NCBI GenBank assembly: GCA_903845115.1
Contig: CAIMWE010000141.1
Location: 1 to 32,457 of the forward strand
Length of the DNA stretch: 32,457 bases
Origin: an uncultured Acidobacteriota bacterium
Lineage (GTDB): Bacteria; Acidobacteriota; Thermoanaerobaculia; UBA5066
Direction of reading: 5' to 3'
Below are positions 16,401-28,400 of the stretch, piece after piece (within the stretch, counting starts at the first letter, position 1; every line of letters begins with the position of its first letter). The position numbers were made by a program, and so were the translations under genes. The notes below the pieces were generated by a model. That model saw only the letters and a list, made by a program, of their open reading frames with translations, was not told the origin of the DNA and ran no database searches.

Positions 16401-19400
16401 AACCTGGCCGACCTGTCGGCCTCCCTCGCGCGGAGCCACGAGGGGCCCCTCCTCGCCCTCCGGGCGGAAGAGCCGCCGCGGTCCTCCGGCAGCGAGGCCG
16501 GAGCCGCCCCGCCGGCTCCTGCTCCTGGTCCCGGGGCGGCGCCCGCTCCGGGACGTGCGAAGGCCGTGCGGGGGGACGCCGGCGGCGAGAGGGAGCCGAT
16601 CGCCGTCATCGGGCTCGCCGGCCGCTACCCGATGGCCGCGGACCTCGACGTCTTCTGGGACAACCTGAAGGCCGGGCGGGACTGCATCACGGAGATCCCG
16701 AAAGAGCGCTGGGACTGCCGGCGCGACTTCGACCCGGACCCGGAGCACGAGGGGAAGAGCTACAGCCGGTGGGGGGGCTTCGTTCCCGACGTCGAGGCGT
16801 TCGACCCGCTCTTCTTCCGCATCTCGCCGCGCGAGGCCGAGATCATGGACCCCCAGGAGCGGCTCTTCCTCGAGGCCTCCTGGGCGGCGCTGGAGGACGC
16901 GGGGTACGCCCCGGGGACCCTCGGAACCCGGCGCGTGGGCGTCTGGGCCGGGGTGATGTACGGGCACTACCAGCTCTACGGCGCCGAAGCGGCGCTCCGG
17001 GGGAGGAACGTGGCCCTCGGCGCCTCCTACGCGTCGATCGCGAACCGGGTCTCGTTCACGTTCGACTTCCGGGGACCGAGCCTCGCCCTCGACTCGATGT
17101 GCTCGTCCTCCCTCACGGCGCTGCACCTCGCGTGCGATTCGCTCCGCCGCGGCGAGGTCGACGTGGCCCTGGCGGGCGGCGTGAACGTCACGATCCACCC
17201 GCAGAAGTACCTCCTCCTGAGCCAGGCGAAGGTGGCCTCGACGGACGGGCGGTGCCGCAGCTTCGGCGCCGGCGGGGACGGGTACGTGCCGGGCGAGGGA
17301 GTCGGGGTCCTCGTCCTGAAGCCGCTTTCGAGGGCGCTCGCCGACGGGGACCACATCCACGGGCTCGTCCTCGGGACCGCGGTCGGCCACGGGGGGCGGA
17401 CGAACGGCTACACGGTGCCCGACCCGGCCGCCCAGGCGGAGGTGATCGCGGAGGCGCTCGCGCGCGCGGGCGTGCCGGCGAGGACGGTGAGCTACCTGGA
17501 GGCGCACGGGACGGGGACCGCCCTGGGCGACCCGATCGAGGTGGCGGGGCTCACCCGCGCCTTCCGGGCGACGACGGACGACGACGGGTTCTGTGCGATC
17601 GGCTCCCTCAAGTCGAACGTCGGCCACCTCGAGGCGGCCGCGGGCGTGGCAGGGGTGACGAAGGTCCTCCTCCAGATGCGGCACGGCCAGCTCGTTCCTT
17701 CGCTCCACGCCGCGGTGCCGAACCCCCACATCGACTTCTCCCGCACGCCGTTCGTCCTCCAGCGCGAGGCGGCCCCCTGGCCCCGGCCGGCATCCCGGGG
17801 GGACGGCGGAGACCGCCCGCTGCGCCGGGCCGGGGTGAGCTCGTTCGGCGCCGGGGGCTCGAACGCTCACGTCGTCCTCGAGGAGTTCGACTCCGGGGAA
17901 GGGACGACCCTCCCCGAGGATCGCCCGCAGCTCTTCGTCCTCTCGGCCAGGAACGGGGAGCGGCTCCGGCTCTCCGCGCGGCGCCTCGCGGCCTTCCTGG
18001 AGCGGCGAGCGGCCGGCCAGAGGGAAGGCGGCCCTCTCCTCGCGTCCGACGTGGCTTACACGCTCCAGGTGGGGCGCGAGGCGATGGAGTCGAGGCTCGC
18101 CGTGGTGGCGGAGTCGCTCGGGACCCTGGCGGCGAAGCTCCGCCGGTTCGCCGAAGAGGGAGCCGGATCGAGCGGCGACCCATCCGCCGTGGTCGGCGAG
18201 CGGACCCGGCGAAGTGCCAGCTCTCCCCTCGCGCTGGAGGAGGAGGACCTCCACGAGATGGCGGGCTCTCTCCTGCTCGCGGGGAAGCTTTCGACCCTGG
18301 CGCGGATGTGGGCGTCGGGGGCGGACCTCGACTGGCGACGGCTCCGCTCCGGGAGCCGCGCGAGGCGCGTCCCCCTTCCGACGTACCCCTTCGCGAGGGA
18401 GCGCTACTGGATGCCCGATTCCCTGCCCCGTGGACCGCTGGAAGCCGCCGGCCTCGCGGTCCAGGCCGGCAGCGCGACGGCGTCGTCCGCGGAGGTCGCC
18501 GACGGCCACCGGCTCGTCGGTCGGGGAGAGGCCCGCGGCGAGGGGATGCGGTTCCCGTGCGAGCTCTCCGCGGGGGACGACGTCATCGGGCATCACGTCG
18601 TGGGCTCTTCGGCCCGCCTCCCCGCCGCCGTCTCGCTTGAGCTGGCCAGGGCGGCGGGAGCCCTGGCCGCCGGCCGTCCCGTGCGGGGGCTGGGCGGAGT
18701 GGCCTGGCGGGCGCCCCTCGATTTCCCGGGGGGAACCCGGAGCATCGAGGCGCGCCTCGGACCCGTCCAGGAGGGGGGCTGCTCTTTCGAGCTGGTCGCC
18801 CTCGACACGTCGCCCCCCGTCGTCGTGGCCGAGGGGCACGTCCTCTTCGGCGAGAAGGGCGAAAGGGAGCCTCCTCCGGTCGATCTCGGCGCCGCCTGGA
18901 GGCGCTGCGGGCCGGTATCGAGCGGGGCCGCGACTTACGAGGCGCTCCGCGCCGCCGGACTCGCCCACGGAGACCGCTACCGGGTGATCGAGGAGAGCGC
19001 GACCGGAGAGGGGGAGGCGATCGCGCGGCTGAAGCTCCCGCTGGAGCTCCTCCCCGAGCTCGAGACGCTCCCGTTTCACCCCTCGCTCCTCGACGGTGCC
19101 CTCCAGGTGGTGGCCGGAGTCGGAGGGTGCTGGCCCGCCGGAGCGCTCCCCGTTCCCTTCGCGCTCGGCGAGATCCGCGTCTTCGGCCCGCTTCCGGCGA
19201 GCCTCGAGGTCCACGCGCGGCTAGCCGCTCGGCCGGAGGGTCCCATCCGGAGGTTCGACGTGGACCTGGTCGCCCCGTCGGGCCGGACGGTCGCGACGAT
19301 GCGGGACCTGGCGGTGAAGGTCCTGGCCCCTCGGGAAACGGACGCGCCGACGCCCCTCCTCTACGCGCCGGTCTGGATCGGCCAGTCTCACCTCTCTCCG

Positions 19401-22400
19401 GCGGCAGTGCGAGAGGGAGTGCTGATCCTCGCCGGGGAGGCCTCCCGCGACGAGCTGGTCCGGGCGGTTTCCGGGATGGCCAGCCAGGTCGCCGTCGCGG
19501 TTCCCGGAAGGGCCTTCGCTTCCACGGGGGAGGGGCGCTTCGAGGTCCGGCCCGGCGAGGTCGCCGACTTCCGGGACCTCCTGGAGCAGCTCTCCCGCGG
19601 CGGACCGGGCCCGGGGACGATCGTTCACGCCTGGGCAGGCCCCGCCGCGGACGGTGCGGGGGCGTTCTGGCCCGAGCGCGCGCGGGGGATCGGGACCCTC
19701 TTCGCCCTGACGCGCGCCCTCCTCGGGCAGAGGTCGATCCGAGACGTCGAGGTGCTCTTCTTCCACCCCTCGGGCGCCTTCGGTCCCTCTCCCGTGCACG
19801 CCGCGGCAGCGGGGTTCGCCCGGAGCCTCGTGCAGGAGAACCCGCGGGTGAGGTGCCGCGTGGTCGGCTACGAGGGGGCCCTCGCGGAGACCGTCGGCAA
19901 GGAGCTGGCGATCGGGTCGAGACGTGCCGACATCGAGGTCGTCCACGAGTCGGGCGAGCGGCGGGTGCGTCGCCTCCGGAGGATCGCGGCGGCCGGGCTC
20001 GACGCGGCCGACGCGGCGCCTCTCCGTCCGCGCGGGGTCTACCTCGTGACGGGAGGCCTCAAGGGGATCGGATTCCACGTGGCGCGCCATCTCGCCCGGA
20101 CCGTGAACGCCCGGCTCGTCCTCGCCGGGAGGTCCGAGGCAGGAGACGGGGCCCGAGAGCGGCTGGCGCAGCTGGAGGCGGACGGGGGAGCGGCCGTCTA
20201 CTTGCCGGGCGACGTGGCGGACTTCGCCCACGCCGAGCGCCTCGTGGCCGCCGCGCGGGACCGCTTCGGCGGCCTCAACGGGGTCGTGCACGCGGCCGGC
20301 GTCCTGCGGGACGGGTTCCTCCTGAAGAAGACGGAAGCCGACTTCGAGGCGGTGGTGGCTCCGAAGGTCGGGGGGGCGCTCGTCCTCGACGAGGTGACGG
20401 CCTCCCTGCCGCTCGACCTCTTCGTCCTCTTCTCCTCGCTGGCAGGGACCCTGGGGAACGTCGGGCAGGCCGACTACGCCTACGCCAATGCGTTCCTCGA
20501 CGCCTTCGCGGGGCAGCGGGAGCGCTGGCGGGTGGCCGGGCGGCGGCAGGGGCGCTCCCTCTCGATCGGCTGGGCGTACTGGAAGGACGGCGGGATGCGG
20601 ATGAGCGAGGCCGCCGAGCGCCTCCTCGTGGAGAGCGGCCTCCGGTCGCTCGACGCGGGGAGCGGCCTCGCCGCTTTCCGCCGGTGCCTCTCGGTCCCGG
20701 GGAGCCACCTCGTGGTCGCCGACGGGGAGGCGCCGGCGGTCGATGCCCTGGTGGGGGCCGTGGCCGACGGCGAGGTCGAGGTCGCGGCCGAGGCCGCGGA
20801 GTCCTCCTCGGCGGAGACGCGGGGACGTCCGGGGGGGCTCCCGGTAGTCCCGCGAGGAGTGCGGCCGGAAGCGCCCGGGGCCGAGGTCGAGCGGGCCGCT
20901 GGCCTGGTCGCCGGCGCCCTCTCTCGCGTCCTGAAAGTCCCGGTCGGGCGCATCCGTCCGGACGACCCGTTCCTCGACTACGGGGTCGACTCCGTCACGG
21001 CCCTCGCGGTGACGCGCGCCCTGGAGGGGACCTACGGGCCTCTGCCGAAGACGCTCCTCTTCGAGCACGGGAGCGTCGCCCGGCTCTCGGCCCACCTGGC
21101 GAGCGAAGGCTCCCGAGCGGCCCCGCCCCCGGCTCCCGCGAAGGCCGCCGAGGCACCGCCGCCGCGGCATTTCGCCCCTACCGTCGCCGCCTGGACGCGT
21201 CCCGGGATCCCTGTCCGCGAGGAGGACGTCGCGATCATCGGGCTCGCGGGGCGGTACCCGATGGCGCCGGACCTCGGCACCCTCTGGACGAACCTGGCGG
21301 GCGGGCGCGACTGCGTCACCGAGGTGCCGGGCGACCGCTGGGGCGAGGAGTGGTTCGACGCGGGAGGGGCCCCGGGCAAGTCGACCTGCCGGTGGGGAGG
21401 CTTCCTCGACGGCGTGGACCGGTTCGACCCCCGGTTCTTCGGGATCACCCCGCGGGAAGCCGAGCTGATGGACCCGCAGGAGCGCCTCTTCCTGGAGGTG
21501 GCCTGGCAGACGGTCGAGGACGCCGCCCTGACCCGCGGAGCCCTCGAGAGGAGCCGGGTGGGCGTCTTCGTCGGCGTGATGTGGGCCCAGTACCAGCTGT
21601 TCGGGGCCGAGTGCCTCGCCCGGGGCGAGGCCGTCCCCGCCTCTTCGTTCGCTTCCATCGCGAACCGGGTCTCCTACTTCTGCGGCTTCACGGGGCCGAG
21701 CCTCGCCCTCGACACGATGTGCTCCTCCTCGCTCACCGCGATCCACCTCGCGTGCGAGAGCCTCCGCCGGGGCGAGTGTGACGTGGCCCTGGCGGGAGGG
21801 GTGAACGTCTCGATCCACCCGCAGAAGTACGTGCTGCTGAGCCAGGGGCGCTTCGTGGCGAAGGGGGGGCGCTGCCGGGCCTTCGGAGCCGGGGCCGACG
21901 GCTACGTCCCTGGCGAGGGGGTCGGGGCGGCGCTCCTCAAGCCGCTCGCCCGGGCGCTCGCGGACGGGGACCCGATCCGGGCGGTCATCAAGGCGAGCGC
22001 CGTGAACCACGGCGGGCGCAGCGCCGGATACTCGGTCCCGAGCGCGAAGGGGCAGGGAGCGCTCGTCCGGCGGGCCATCGAGCTGTCCGGCGTGGAACCG
22101 GGCTCCATCTCGTACGTCGAGGCGCACGGGACGGGGACCGCCCTGGGAGACCCGATCGAGGTGCGCGGGCTGGAGGAGGCTCTCCGCTCCTCCGGTTTCC
22201 CCGCGGGAGGCTGCGCCCTCGGCTCGGTCAAGTCGAACCTCGGGCACCTGGAGTCGGCGGCGGGGATCGCGGGCCTGACGAAGGTCGTCCTACAGCTCGA
22301 GCATCGCCGGCTCGTCCCGACGCTCCACGCCGAGGTCCTCAACCCGGACCTCGGGCTCCTGGGGACGCCGTTCCGGATCCAGCGGGAGCTCTCGGAGTGG

Positions 22401-25400
22401 ACGGGCTCTCCCCTCAGGGCCGGCGTCAGCTCCTTCGGAGCGGGGGGAGCCAACGCGCACCTCGTCCTGGAGGAAGCGCCGGTACCGGACGGCCGGGAGG
22501 AGCGACCGGAGGACGGCACCCCCCGGCTCGTCCTCCTCTCCGCGAGGAACGAGGAGCGCCTTCGCGAGTCGGCCCGCCGGCTCGCCTCGTTCGTGGGGGA
22601 GAGGTCCGGACCGGGCCTCGCCCTCGCCGACGTCGCGAGGACCACGCAGCTCGGCCGCGAGGCGATGGAGGAGCGGCTCGCCGTCGTGGCGGGCGACCTG
22701 GGCCAGCTGCGGCGCCTCCTGGAGGGATTCTCGGACGGCGCCCCGGAGGAGGGCGGGGTCTTCACCGGGCGGGTGGGGGAGTCCGCGCCCCCGAGGGAAG
22801 AGGCGGGACGGCTCAAAGCCCGGTGGCTCTCGGAGGGGAACCTGGAAGAGCTCGCCCGTCTCTGGGTCGCCGGCGCCGAGGTCGACTGGAGCGAGCTCCC
22901 GGCGGAAGGGGGGCGGCGCATCTCGATTCCCCCATACCCGTTCGCCCGTGAGCGCCACTGGGTGGCGGGGACGTCGGCCGTGGCCCCCCCGGCCCGCGCC
23001 GAGAGCGCCGGGCAGGAGGAGAGGCCGCCCGCGTCCCGGCCGGCGGCCGTCGGGACGAGCCCCCGCGCCTACCTGGAAGGGCTCCTCCTCTCGCAGTTCA
23101 AGCTCCGCGTGACGGTCGCGGACGAGAACGTGAACTTCGCCGACCTTGGCCTCGACTCGGTCCTCTCGGCCGAGCTGATCGGCCGGATGGAGAAGGAGCT
23201 CGGACCGCTTCCGAAGACCCTCGTCCTCGAGTACCCGACCCTCCGCGCTCTCTCCGAGCACCTCGCGGAAAATCACGGGGAGCGCCTTTCGGCCCCCTCC
23301 CCGGCGCCGGTCGAGGCGCGAGGGGGCGGCGATCCCGGACCGGTCGACATCGCGATCGTGGGGATCGCCGGCCGCTACCCGGGAGCCCGGAGCCTCGAGG
23401 AGTTCTGGAGCCTGCTCCGCGAGGGACGGACGGCGGTCTCCCGCTGTGCGAGGGAGCGCTGGGCCCTGGTGGGGGTGCCCGCCGCCGACGTGGTCGGGGA
23501 GTGGGGGGCGTTCCTCCCCGACGTCGACCGCTTCGACCCGTTCGCGTTCGGGATCACGCCGCTCGAGGCTCGGGGGATGCCCCCCGAGGAGCGTCTGTTC
23601 CTGGAGGTGGCCTGGAGGACGCTCGAGGACGCGGGGTACTCGCAGGCGGAGCTCGCGGGCCGGAGCGTGGGCGTCTTCGTGGGAGCCACGGCGAACACCT
23701 ACCCGCTGGCCCTCGCCGAGGCGAGGCCCTCCGACCTCCCGGCGCCCGACACCTCGTCGTTCTCGCTCGCAAACCGGGTCTCGTACTTCTTCGATTGGAC
23801 GGGTCCCAGCCTCGTCGTGGACACGGCCTGCTCCTCTTCGCTCGCCGCCCTTCACCTCGCCTGCGAGAGCCTGCGCCGGGGCGAATGCGAGCTCGCCGTG
23901 GCGGGGGGCGTGAACCTCTACCTCCACCCGTCGCGGTACCGGCGGCTGGCGCAGGGACGGCTCCTCGCGACCACGGGGCCGAGAGGGCTGTACGAACGTG
24001 GCGGAGAGGGGTTCGTCCCCGGGGAAGGGGTGGGCGCCGTCCTCCTCCGGCCGCTGTCGCGGGCGCTCGCGGACGGCGATCACGTCCACGGCGTCATCCG
24101 CGCCTCGGGCCTTTCGCACAAGGGGCGGAGCAACGGCTTCCACGCGCCCTCTCCCCGCTCCCAGCCGGCGCTCCTCTCTCGCGTCCTCGCTTCGGCGGGG
24201 CTCGACGCCAGCTCGATCGGCTACGTGGAGGCGCAGGCCATTGGCTCCGAAGTCCCGGACGCGGTCGAGTGGCAGGGGCTGGGGCGCGTCTTCGCAGGGG
24301 GGACGGCCGGGCGCTGCGCGCTCGGCTCCCTCAAGCCTGCCATCGGGCACCTCGAGGCGGCTTCGGGCATCGCTCAGCTGACGAAGGTCCTGCTCCAGAT
24401 CCGGCACGGCGAGATGGCGCCGGTCCGGGTGGCGCGGGAGACGAGCGCGGAGATCCGGCTCGAGGGGTCGCCGTTCTTCGTCCCCGAGGCGCCCACCCCG
24501 TGGCCGGCCACGGGCCTGGCCCGCCGCGCGCTCCTCGGCTCCTTCGGCGCGGGGGGCGTCGAGGTCTTCCTCGTCGTCGAGGAGCCGCCGGAGGCAGGCC
24601 GGGGCGGCCGCGCCCCGCTGCCGCCGCGACCCTTCGAGCGCGTCCGGTGCTGGCTCGACGGGAACGGGCCGGCCGCGACCGTCGGAAAGGCCGCGGAGGC
24701 CCCGGCTGGCGCCGCAGGCGATTCGCCGGTGGCGCGTTACTACGACGCCGCCATTCCCCCGGCTGGCGCCGACGAGGAGGCTCTCCTCACCTTCGCCCCG
24801 TTCCCCGAGCTCGTGCCCGGGTTCTCCTGGCTGAACGTGATGACCGACCCCGGGCAGTACCCGGCCGAGGCCCGCCTCGTGAGGGAGAAGCAGCTCGAGC
24901 TGCGAGGCGTCGCCCTCAGGCACGTGGACCTCGGCAGCGTCCGGCGGCTCCTCGACCTCGGGTGCGGGCTCGCCTCGGACCTGGTCCGGCTGACGAGGGC
25001 GAACGGGGCGCTCACGGCGGACGGCTACACGCTCTCTCCGGCCCAGGCGCGCGCGGGAGAGGAGGGGATTCGCCGCGCCGGGCTCGAAGGGCGTTGCCGC
25101 GTCTTCTGCCGCGACAGCGCGGCCGAGGCATTTCCCGGCGTCTACGACCTCGTGATCGGCTTCGAGGTGACCTTCCACGTGGAGCGCAAGGAAGCGCTCT
25201 TCGCGAACGTCGCGGCCCACCTCGCCCCCGGGGGCCGTCTGGTCCTGGCCGACGTCGTGGCCCGGACCGCCGCGCCCGTGCGGCTCGGGGAGCGGGGCCA
25301 GTTCACGAGCAACGTCGAGGAGTGGTGTGCCGTCCTCGCGAGGGCGGGCCTGTACGTCGCCGGCTGCGTGGATGCCAGCCGCGAGGTCGCGACCTTCCTC

Positions 25401-28400
25401 TCCAACCCCGATTTCGATGCCGACCTCGCCCGGCTGGCCGAGCGCCGGCCCGACCTCCGGGCCGTCGCCGAGGAGCACCGGGGGTGGCACGGGTTCGGCC
25501 TCGCCCTCGACGCGGGACTCCTCTCCTACGTGCTCCTGTCGATCGAGCAGGGGGGAGGCCAGAGCGTGGAAGAGCTCTCCGGGCGGAGCCGAGCGGCGCT
25601 CGTGGAGCCGGTCCCGTACCGGCAGGCGCTCCGGGAGGCCGAGGAGGGCCGGAACGCGGCGGGGCCGAGGACGATCCCGGCGCCCGTGGCCGGGCCGGCT
25701 CCTGTCGAGGCGCCGGACGTGGCGTCGCTGGTCGAGCGGATCACCGGGATCGCGGCCCGCGCGCTCGGGACGGAGGCCGCGAGGCTCGATCCGGGCACCC
25801 CGCTCGCCGAGTACGGGGTCGGCTCCCTCCTCGGCCTGAAGCTCCTGGAGGAGATCAACCGGGAGCTGGGTTCGCGCCTCGAAATTAGGGCCCTCTACGA
25901 CCACCCGACGCTCCGGGCGCTCGGCCGCCACGCCGCGCGGGAGCTCTCCGCCACGGGGCCTGTCGCGTCCCGTGCCGTGAGCGTCGCCCCGGGGGCGACC
26001 CGGCCGGAGGGCGACATCGCCGTGATCGGGATGGCGGGGCGATTCCCCCTCGCCCGCGAGGTGAGCCAGCTGTGGCGGAACCTGGCGGCGGGGGTCGACG
26101 CGGTCACGGAGGTGCCGGCCAGCCGCTGGGACTGGCACCGGCACTTCGACCCGAACCCGCGCGCCGCGGACCGGACGGTGAGCCGGTGGGGCGGCTTCGT
26201 GGACGGCGTCTTCGAGTTCGACCCGGCGTTCTTCCGCATCTCGCCCTCCGAGGCGCTCGTGATGGACCCGCAGCAGAGGCTCTTCCTCGAGGCCTGCTGG
26301 ACGGCGCTGGAAGACGCCGGCTACGCCGGGTCTGCGGTGGACGGGGCGCGCTGTGGCGTGGTGGCGGGGGCGCTCGACGGCGACTACCGGAAGCGGCTGC
26401 GGCGCGAGGGCGCCGCCCCTCGCGTGGCGCAGTCGATGCTGGGGAACTCGGGCTCCATCCTGGCGTCGCGTATCGCGTACTTCCTCAACCTGAAGGGCCC
26501 GGCCCTCAGCGTCAACACCGCCTGCTCGTCGGCTCTCGTGGGTGTTCACCTCTCGTGCGAGAGCCTGCGGCGGGGAGAGACCGACCTCATGCTGGCCGGC
26601 GGCGTGACGCTCTACCTCGACGAGGAGCCTTTCATCCTGATGAGCAAGGCCGGGATGCTCTCGCCCACCGGACGCTGCCGGGCGTTCGACGACGACGCCG
26701 ACGGCATCGCGGTGGGGGAGGCCGTGGCCGTGGTCGTCCTGAAGCGCCTCGCCGACGCGCAGCGCGACGGCGACCGCGTCTACGGCGTGATCCGGGGCTC
26801 GGGCGTCAACCAGGACGGCCGGACGAACGGGATCACGGCGCCGAGCGGGGAGGCGCAGACCGCGCTCGTCCGCGAAGTGCTGGAGAGGAGCGGCGTCGAC
26901 CCCGGGACGATCGGGTACGTGGAGGCGCACGGCACCGGGACGCGCCTCGGCGACCCGATCGAGGTCCGGGCGCTCACCGACGCGTTCCGGGCCTTCACGG
27001 ACCGCCGGGGTTTCTGCGCGCTCGGCTCGGTGAAGAGCAATCTCGGCCACACGTCGGCGGCGTCGGGCGTCGTCGGCCTCGTCAAGGTCCTCCTCTCCCT
27101 CCGTCACGAGTGCATCCCGCCGACGCTCCACGTCACGCGTGAGAACGGACACCTCGGCCTCGAGTCGAGCCCCTTCTTCGTGAACCGCTCTCCCCGGGGC
27201 TGGCCGGCGAGGAAAGGGGCGCCGCGACGGGCCGCCGTCAGCTCGTTCGGCTACAGCGGGACGAACTGCCACGTGATCGTGGAGGAAGCTCCGCCGCGCG
27301 CCGTGTGCGGAAGCGTCCCGACGGGGGAAGGGCTTCCCGGCTCTCCCCGGGGCGACGCCGGCGTGGAGCTCGTCCCTCTCTCCGCCCGGACCGAGGAGCG
27401 GCTGCGCGATTACGCGACCGAGCTCCTCTCGTCCCTCGAGGGGCCGGGCGTCCCCCCCGACGACGCGGTCGACGACGCCCGCCGGGCCCTCGCGGAAGTG
27501 GCTGCCGTCTTCCAGCTGCGCGAGCCGATGGAGGCGCGTCTGGCCGCCGTCGTCTCGAGCCTGGCCGGGCTCCGGGCGAAGCTCCGCGGCTTCCTGGCCG
27601 GCGAGCCGGGCGAGGCGGGCCTCTTCCGCCCCGGCACGCTCCCGACCCAGGAGGGCCACGACTGGAGTTCGCTGGCCAGCCAGTGGGTCTCGGGGGCCGA
27701 GGTCGGCTTCCGAGAGCTTCGCCGGAAGGCGGGAATCCCTCTCCCGGAGCGTCGCCTCGACATCCTCCCGACCTATCCGTTCGCGAGGGGGAGCTACGGG
27801 CTCCCCGCTCCCGAGGCGGCCCCGGCCGCGTCGCCGTCCCCTTCCTCGAGGGTCGTGGAGCGGCTCGACGGGACGGACCCACGCGTCTGCGAGCACGTCG
27901 TCCAGGGCGTGAAGACGCTCCCGGGGGTCGCGGCCCTCGAGATGGCCCGTGCGGGGGGAGAGAGGGCGCTGCCGGGGAGGGGCGTCTCGGGGCTCCGGGA
28001 CGTCGTCTGGTCGAGGCCGGTCACCGTCCCCGAGGGGACCGTCGTCGAGCTGGAGCTGGAGGTGAAGGAGCGGCCCGGCGGAGAGGTGACGTTCGTCCTG
28101 TCGAGCGGCTCCGTGGAGCACGTCCGGGGACGGCTCGTGTTCGGGGAGGGGACCGGCCGGGAGGACGGCCCCGCCGGCCCGCTCGACCTCGCGGCCATCC
28201 TGAGTCGCTGCACGCGCTCGACCGGCGGGGAGGAGTTCTACCTGGCGTTCGGGACGAGCGGGGTCGCGCACGGCCCCTCGCTCCGCTCCGTGAGGGAACT
28301 CCTGGCGGGAGACGGGGAGGCGATCGCCCGGCTGGAATGGCCCGAACCGTTCCCGCTCCCCGGCGCGCGCCTCGACCTCGCGATGCTCGACGGGGCCCTG

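Noticed and set aside
12855-19214. Open frame of 2,119 codons on the minus strand opposite the start of the PKS
   Set aside because: It spans the antisense of two real genes and shows low-complexity Arg/Gly/Pro/Glu composition with no domain. It is a product of the strong GC bias at third codon positions.
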